From assembly GCA_028276475.1 (NCBI GenBank), contig JAPYWH010000009.1, positions 1-50,884 of the forward strand: a stretch of 50,884 nucleotides of DNA, given 5' to 3'. Made by a program: the position numbers and the translations under genes. The DNA is from Thermocrinis sp. (GTDB taxonomy: Bacteria; Aquificota; Aquificia; Aquificales; Aquificaceae). Below, piece after piece: positions 48,608 through 50,884 of this stretch (positions are counted from its first letter, which is position 1; every line of letters begins with the position of its first letter). Below the pieces are notes generated by a model. That model was not told the origin of the DNA and made no database searches. It was given only the letters and a program-made list of their open reading frames with translations.

Positions 48608-49336
48608 TTACTTATGATTATAGGCTAAACTTCCAAAAATTTCAAGGGACCTCTCCTTTTCCTCGTCCAAAAAGTAGTCAATGCAGTGATAAAAGTAATC
48701 CTTCAGCTCATCCCTTGAGAAACCCTCCACCTTTACCCTTTCTTGTGCAAAATCCTCATAAAAGGCTTTTATGGACCTAAGGGCTAACTCCTCTATGAGC
48801 CTGTCCAAAGAAGGGTCTGCATCCTTTCTCACCAAAAAGAGGGCAAACACAAAGGGCAGACCATAAACCTTGTGCCACTCTTCAGCCAAGTCATAGACAT
48901 ATTCAAAATTGCCCAGCCTTTTTTCATACAATGCGTCGTCTCCTATCAGCAAAAGGGCATCCGCAGACTCTCTACTTTCCACATACTCGGGCTTGAGCTT
49001 ATAAACATCCTCTAAAAGGTGTTTGCATAATATCTTTGAAGTCAAAGAAGCGGGAGTAAGATACACACTCTTTATCTCCAACACTGGTCTTTTTGAGAAT
49101 AAAAGAACAGAGCAAACCCTCTGCTTGGAGGCTATGCATAGCCTTGGCACAACTCTATATTGGGAGCGGTTAAAAAGATACTCCACCGAGGAAACAATGC
49201 CCGCATGAATTTTCCCATCTCTCAGCAAAGAAACCAAATAGGACGGCTCGCCCTCCACAAGTTCAATCCTTGGGTCCTCAAAGCGGTAAAACAGGGGAAC
49301 AGTGTTAAGGTAAGACACCTTGCCTACTTTAAACAT
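48608..49336 (-). CDS. mqnA: Chorismate dehydratase (futalosine pathway)
   Basis: First enzyme of the futalosine route to menaquinone, dehydrating chorismate to 3-enolpyruvylbenzoate. Periplasmic-binding-protein fold; start VGKVSYLNTVPLFYRFE and GEPSYLVSLLRDGKIHAGIVSSVEYL are diagnostic, ALLLIGDDALY and YDLAEEWHKVYGLPFVFALF in the second half. Length 242 aa. It overlaps trpD's end by 13 nt, so two chorismate-consuming or chorismate-derived routes are in one operon. Confidence 0.9.
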   Translation of the reverse strand: MFKVGKVSYLNTVPLFYRFEDPRIELVEGEPSYLVSLLRDGKIHAGIVSSVEYLFNRSQYRVVPRLCIASKQRVCSVLLFSKRPVLEIKSVYLTPASLTSKILCKHLLEDVYKLKPEYVESRESADALLLIGDDALYEKRLGNFEYVYDLAEEWHKVYGLPFVFALFLVRKDADPSLDRLIEELALRSIKAFYEDFAQERVKVEGFSRDELKDYFYHCIDYFLDEEKERSLEIFGSLAYNHK

Positions 49337-50349
49337 TGAAGCCTTTTTGATAGATCAATAAACTCGGAGAGCTTCCTTTGGGCTTTACCACCCTTTATGG
49401 AATCCTTTGCCACCTCCAAGGCGGTTTTTAGGTCATCAGCCATGCCAGAGACAAGCACCCCAAAGGCAGAGTTCAAAAGAACCATATCAAGGGCAGGAGA
49501 TGGTTCTCCCTTTAAAACAGACATGGCTACCTTTGCACTTTCCTCCACAGATTTTACTTTTATGTAGTCTATGGGATAACGCCTAAAACCCAGTTCTTCC
49601 GGTGTAAATTCGTATATACATACCTCTTCACCACTTACCTCCGCCACAGTGGTGGGGGCAGATATAGAAACCTCGTCAATGCCATCCTTTCCATGCACCA
49701 CCACCGCCTTCTTTACGCCAAGCCTAAGTAAAACGCGGGCTACTTTTTCCACAAACTGGTCTGAAAAAACTCCCAAAAGCTGCCTTTTGGCGCCAGCCGG
49801 ATTGGATAGGGGACCTATAAGGTTGAAAAGGGACCTTATGCCCACCTCCCTTCGGGGACCCACCACCCTCTTCATGGCAGGGTGGAAAAGGGGTGCGAAC
49901 ATAAAGCCTATGCCTATCTCCTCTATCATCCTCTTAACCTGCTCCGGTCCCAGGTCTATCTTTGCCCCCAAAAACTCCAAAAGGTCTGCACTACCGCTTT
50001 TGGAAGAGACAGACCTGTTGCCGTGCTTTGCTACCCTTATACCCGCACCCGCCAGCACAAAGGCGGTTATGGTGGATACATTAAAGGTATCCGAAAGGTC
50101 TCCGCCCGTTCCGCAAGTGTCCACCAGATTATCCGGGTCCTCCACATCCACTTTGGTGGCTTTTTCTCTAAAAAAGCTGGCAGCGCCCTCTAACTCCTCC
50201 ACCGTCTCCCCCTTCATCTTCATAGCTATTATAAAAGCACCTATCTGGGCGTCGGTAGCCCTCCCCTCTGTAATATCCTCAAGGCACTGGATCATCTCCT
50301 CTTTGGTTAGGTTGTTGAACTCGGAAAGCTTTTTTAAAAATTCCCTCAA
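49324..50349 (-). CDS. trpD: Anthranilate phosphoribosyltransferase
   Basis: Second step of tryptophan synthesis: joins anthranilate and PRPP. Glycine-rich DTCGTGGDLSDTFNVST loop, KHGNRSVSSKSGSADLLE, and the metal-binding VHGKDGIDEVS. Length 341 aa. Encoded 2 nt after the sulfur carrier gene. Confidence 0.95.
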   Translation of the reverse strand: MREFLKKLSEFNNLTKEEMIQCLEDITEGRATDAQIGAFIIAMKMKGETVEELEGAASFFREKATKVDVEDPDNLVDTCGTGGDLSDTFNVSTITAFVLAGAGIRVAKHGNRSVSSKSGSADLLEFLGAKIDLGPEQVKRMIEEIGIGFMFAPLFHPAMKRVVGPRREVGIRSLFNLIGPLSNPAGAKRQLLGVFSDQFVEKVARVLLRLGVKKAVVVHGKDGIDEVSISAPTTVAEVSGEEVCIYEFTPEELGFRRYPIDYIKVKSVEESAKVAMSVLKGEPSPALDMVLLNSAFGVLVSGMADDLKTALEVAKDSIKGGKAQRKLSEFIDLSKRLQCLK

Positions 50350-50351
50350 GG

Positions 50352-50630
50352 TTAAAAGCCCCCAGCTATGGCGGGCACAATAGAGAGCACATCTCCATCT
50401 TTCAGTTCCGTGTCTATACCCTTTAGGAACCTTATGTCCTCGTCGTTGAGGTAGATATTGACAAACTTTCTCAACTCTCCGTTCTCATCCAACAGGCGCT
50501 CCTTAAAGCCCGGATAAAGGCTTTCCAGCTTTTCCACAGCCTCTCTGATGGTGAGGGCTTCCACCTGCACCTCACCCTGCCCGTTTGTAAGCCTTCTGAG
50601 GGGTGTAGGAACTCTAACTATCACAGCCAT
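50352..50630 (-). CDS. MoaD/ThiS/CysO-like ubiquitin-fold sulfur carrier ending in Gly-Gly-Phe
   Basis: 92-residue beta-grasp protein: VIVRVPTPLRRLTNGQGEV, LTIREAVEKLESLYPGF, VNIYLNDEDIRFLKGIDTELKDGDVLSIVPAIAGGF. The pattern is closest to CysO-type carriers, which end in AGG. Here one extra Phe follows, so the C-terminus would need trimming before adenylation and thiocarboxylation. A JAMM peptidase able to do this lies at 32015-32431. The start ATG 50630 is preferred: TATAAT is 7 nt upstream, and a longer frame from 50711 would run through the divergent ABC gene. Confidence 0.85.
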   Translation of the reverse strand: MAVIVRVPTPLRRLTNGQGEVQVEALTIREAVEKLESLYPGFKERLLDENGELRKFVNIYLNDEDIRFLKGIDTELKDGDVLSIVPAIAGGF

Positions 50631-50655
50631 AGCACATATTATACTATAAGAGGCT
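50631..50655. promoter_or_regulatory. 25-bp bidirectional promoter sulfur carrier / ABC ATPase
   Basis: On the minus strand TATAAT (50638-50643) ends 7 nt before ATG 50630. On the plus strand TATACT (50640-50645) overlaps it and ends 10 nt before ATG 50656, with AAGAGG at 50648-50653 as a possible ribosome site. The two -10 boxes share four bases. Confidence 0.5.
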
Positions 50656-50884
50656 ATGGAACCAGTGGTAGAAGTGGAAAACCTCAATTTAATCATAGAA
50701 AGTCGGCACATTTTAAAGAATGTTTCCTTTCAGGTTAATAAGGGCGAGGTCTTTACTATACTTGGTGGTAGCGGAAGCGGTAAAACTACAATCACCAAGT
50801 GCATAGTGGGGCTGTTAAAGCCCACCAGCGGAAGCATAAAGGTCTTTGGGAAAGAAATAACCCAAATAAATCCATTGGAGCTAA
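50656..50884 (+). CDS. ABC transporter ATP-binding protein, N-terminal part (3' end outside window)
   Basis: Open from ATG 50656 to the window edge, 76 codons. It begins MEPVVEVENLNLIIESRHIL, followed by the Walker A motif GGSGSGKTT. LLKPTSGSIKVFGKEI is the standard sequence after Walker A. The short N-terminus and the I-L-K-N-V-S-F spacing are similar to MlaF-type ATPases for phospholipid transport, but the signature and Walker B regions lie outside the window, so this is only a lead. Confidence 0.85.
   Translation, partial: MEPVVEVENLNLIIESRHILKNVSFQVNKGEVFTILGGSGSGKTTITKCIVGLLKPTSGSIKVFGKEITQINPLEL

Noticed and set aside
50631-50711. N-terminal extension of the sulfur carrier
   Set aside because: It would cover the intergenic region and the start of the divergent ABC gene; the family starts with the M-A-V-I-V-R strand, and a -10 box lies 7 nt before that ATG.
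1-50884. CRISPR arrays, insertion sequences, prophage, att sites, rRNA and riboswitches
   Set aside because: No repeat-spacer series, transposase, integrase, rRNA sequence or conserved riboswitch core was seen. The gene density leaves no gap above 300 bases other than the one filled by the broken cupin gene.

Overview
This window is a densely packed, entirely chromosomal stretch of a thermophilic bacterium. It is most likely a member of the Aquificaceae (Hydrogenobacter/Thermocrinis/Aquifex type). The reasons are: proteins rich in Glu and Lys with Arg mostly as AGG/AGA; a tRNA guanine dimethyltransferase Trm1, which is rare in bacteria but biochemically known from Aquifex aeolicus; a biotin carboxylase-partner subunit of the PycB/CfiA type, used in Hydrogenobacter CO2 fixation; the futalosine-route enzyme MqnA; and short operons that mix unrelated pathways. 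The assignment rests on these traits, not on an alignment. I see no rRNA, CRISPR array, insertion sequence or prophage.

Layout. 1-3.2 kb: 3' end of lgt, a small coiled-coil protein, an NlpC/P60 peptidase and three tandem DUF29 genes. 3.2-6.9 kb (+): hemE, trm1, an unknown gene and a geranylgeranyl-reductase-type flavoprotein. 6.9-9.4 kb (-): ygfZ and cimA. 9.4-11.5 kb (+): a polytopic membrane protein and a solitary DNA methyltransferase. 11.5-15.9 kb (-): rdgB, hemA, a stand-alone AsnC-type RAM domain protein, a 57-residue protein, murA and argB. 15.9-20.5 kb (+): tRNA-Pro and tRNA-Arg with no gap between them, a BioH-like hydrolase, BioC, an HtrA protease, a group-2-like sigma factor and truB. 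20.5-22.3 kb (-): efp, accB and a GT9 glycosyltransferase. 22.3-29.1 kb (+): carboxyltransferase subunit, response regulator, metallophosphoesterase, der, nadD, a decayed metallo-beta-lactamase gene, hisH and a TPR lipoprotein. 29.1-31.0 kb (-): pyrD and a kinase-fold protein. 31.0-35.5 kb (+): asd, a JAMM peptidase, hisIE, rpsF-ssb-rpsR-rplI and ccsB. 35.5-45.8 kb (-): rpmF-plsX-fabH-murF, a TolC/MFP/RND efflux operon and an EAL-HDOD protein. 45.9-47.8 kb (+): ilvE and an M28 peptidase. 47.8-50.6 kb (-): a MoaD/CysO-like sulfur carrier, trpD, mqnA, a CopD-like protein and a broken cupin gene. The window ends in an ABC ATPase (+).

Gene ends and starts follow strong rules. All six convergent gene pairs touch or overlap at their stop codons. 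Most divergent pairs are separated by only 19-49 bp, and that gap holds both -10 boxes. Many transcription-unit first genes have a TATAAT-like box only 6-9 nt before the ATG and no Shine-Dalgarno, which implies leaderless mRNAs. Internal operon genes (ribosomal proteins above all) carry strong GGAGG sites. This pattern was used to correct several starts.

The most interesting items are: the mosaic DUF29 triplet; two newly recognised broken genes (a 140-bp relic of an RNA-processing metallo-beta-lactamase and a cupin with one internal stop); the zero-spaced tRNA pair followed by a BioH-like gene with no ordinary start codon; a 23-codon reading frame coupled by ATGA to the methyltransferase; a hairpin at the predicted 5' end of the rpsF mRNA; and a ubiquitin-like sulfur carrier ending in Gly-Gly-Phe in the same window as a JAMM protease that could trim it. 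I found no clear new defence system.
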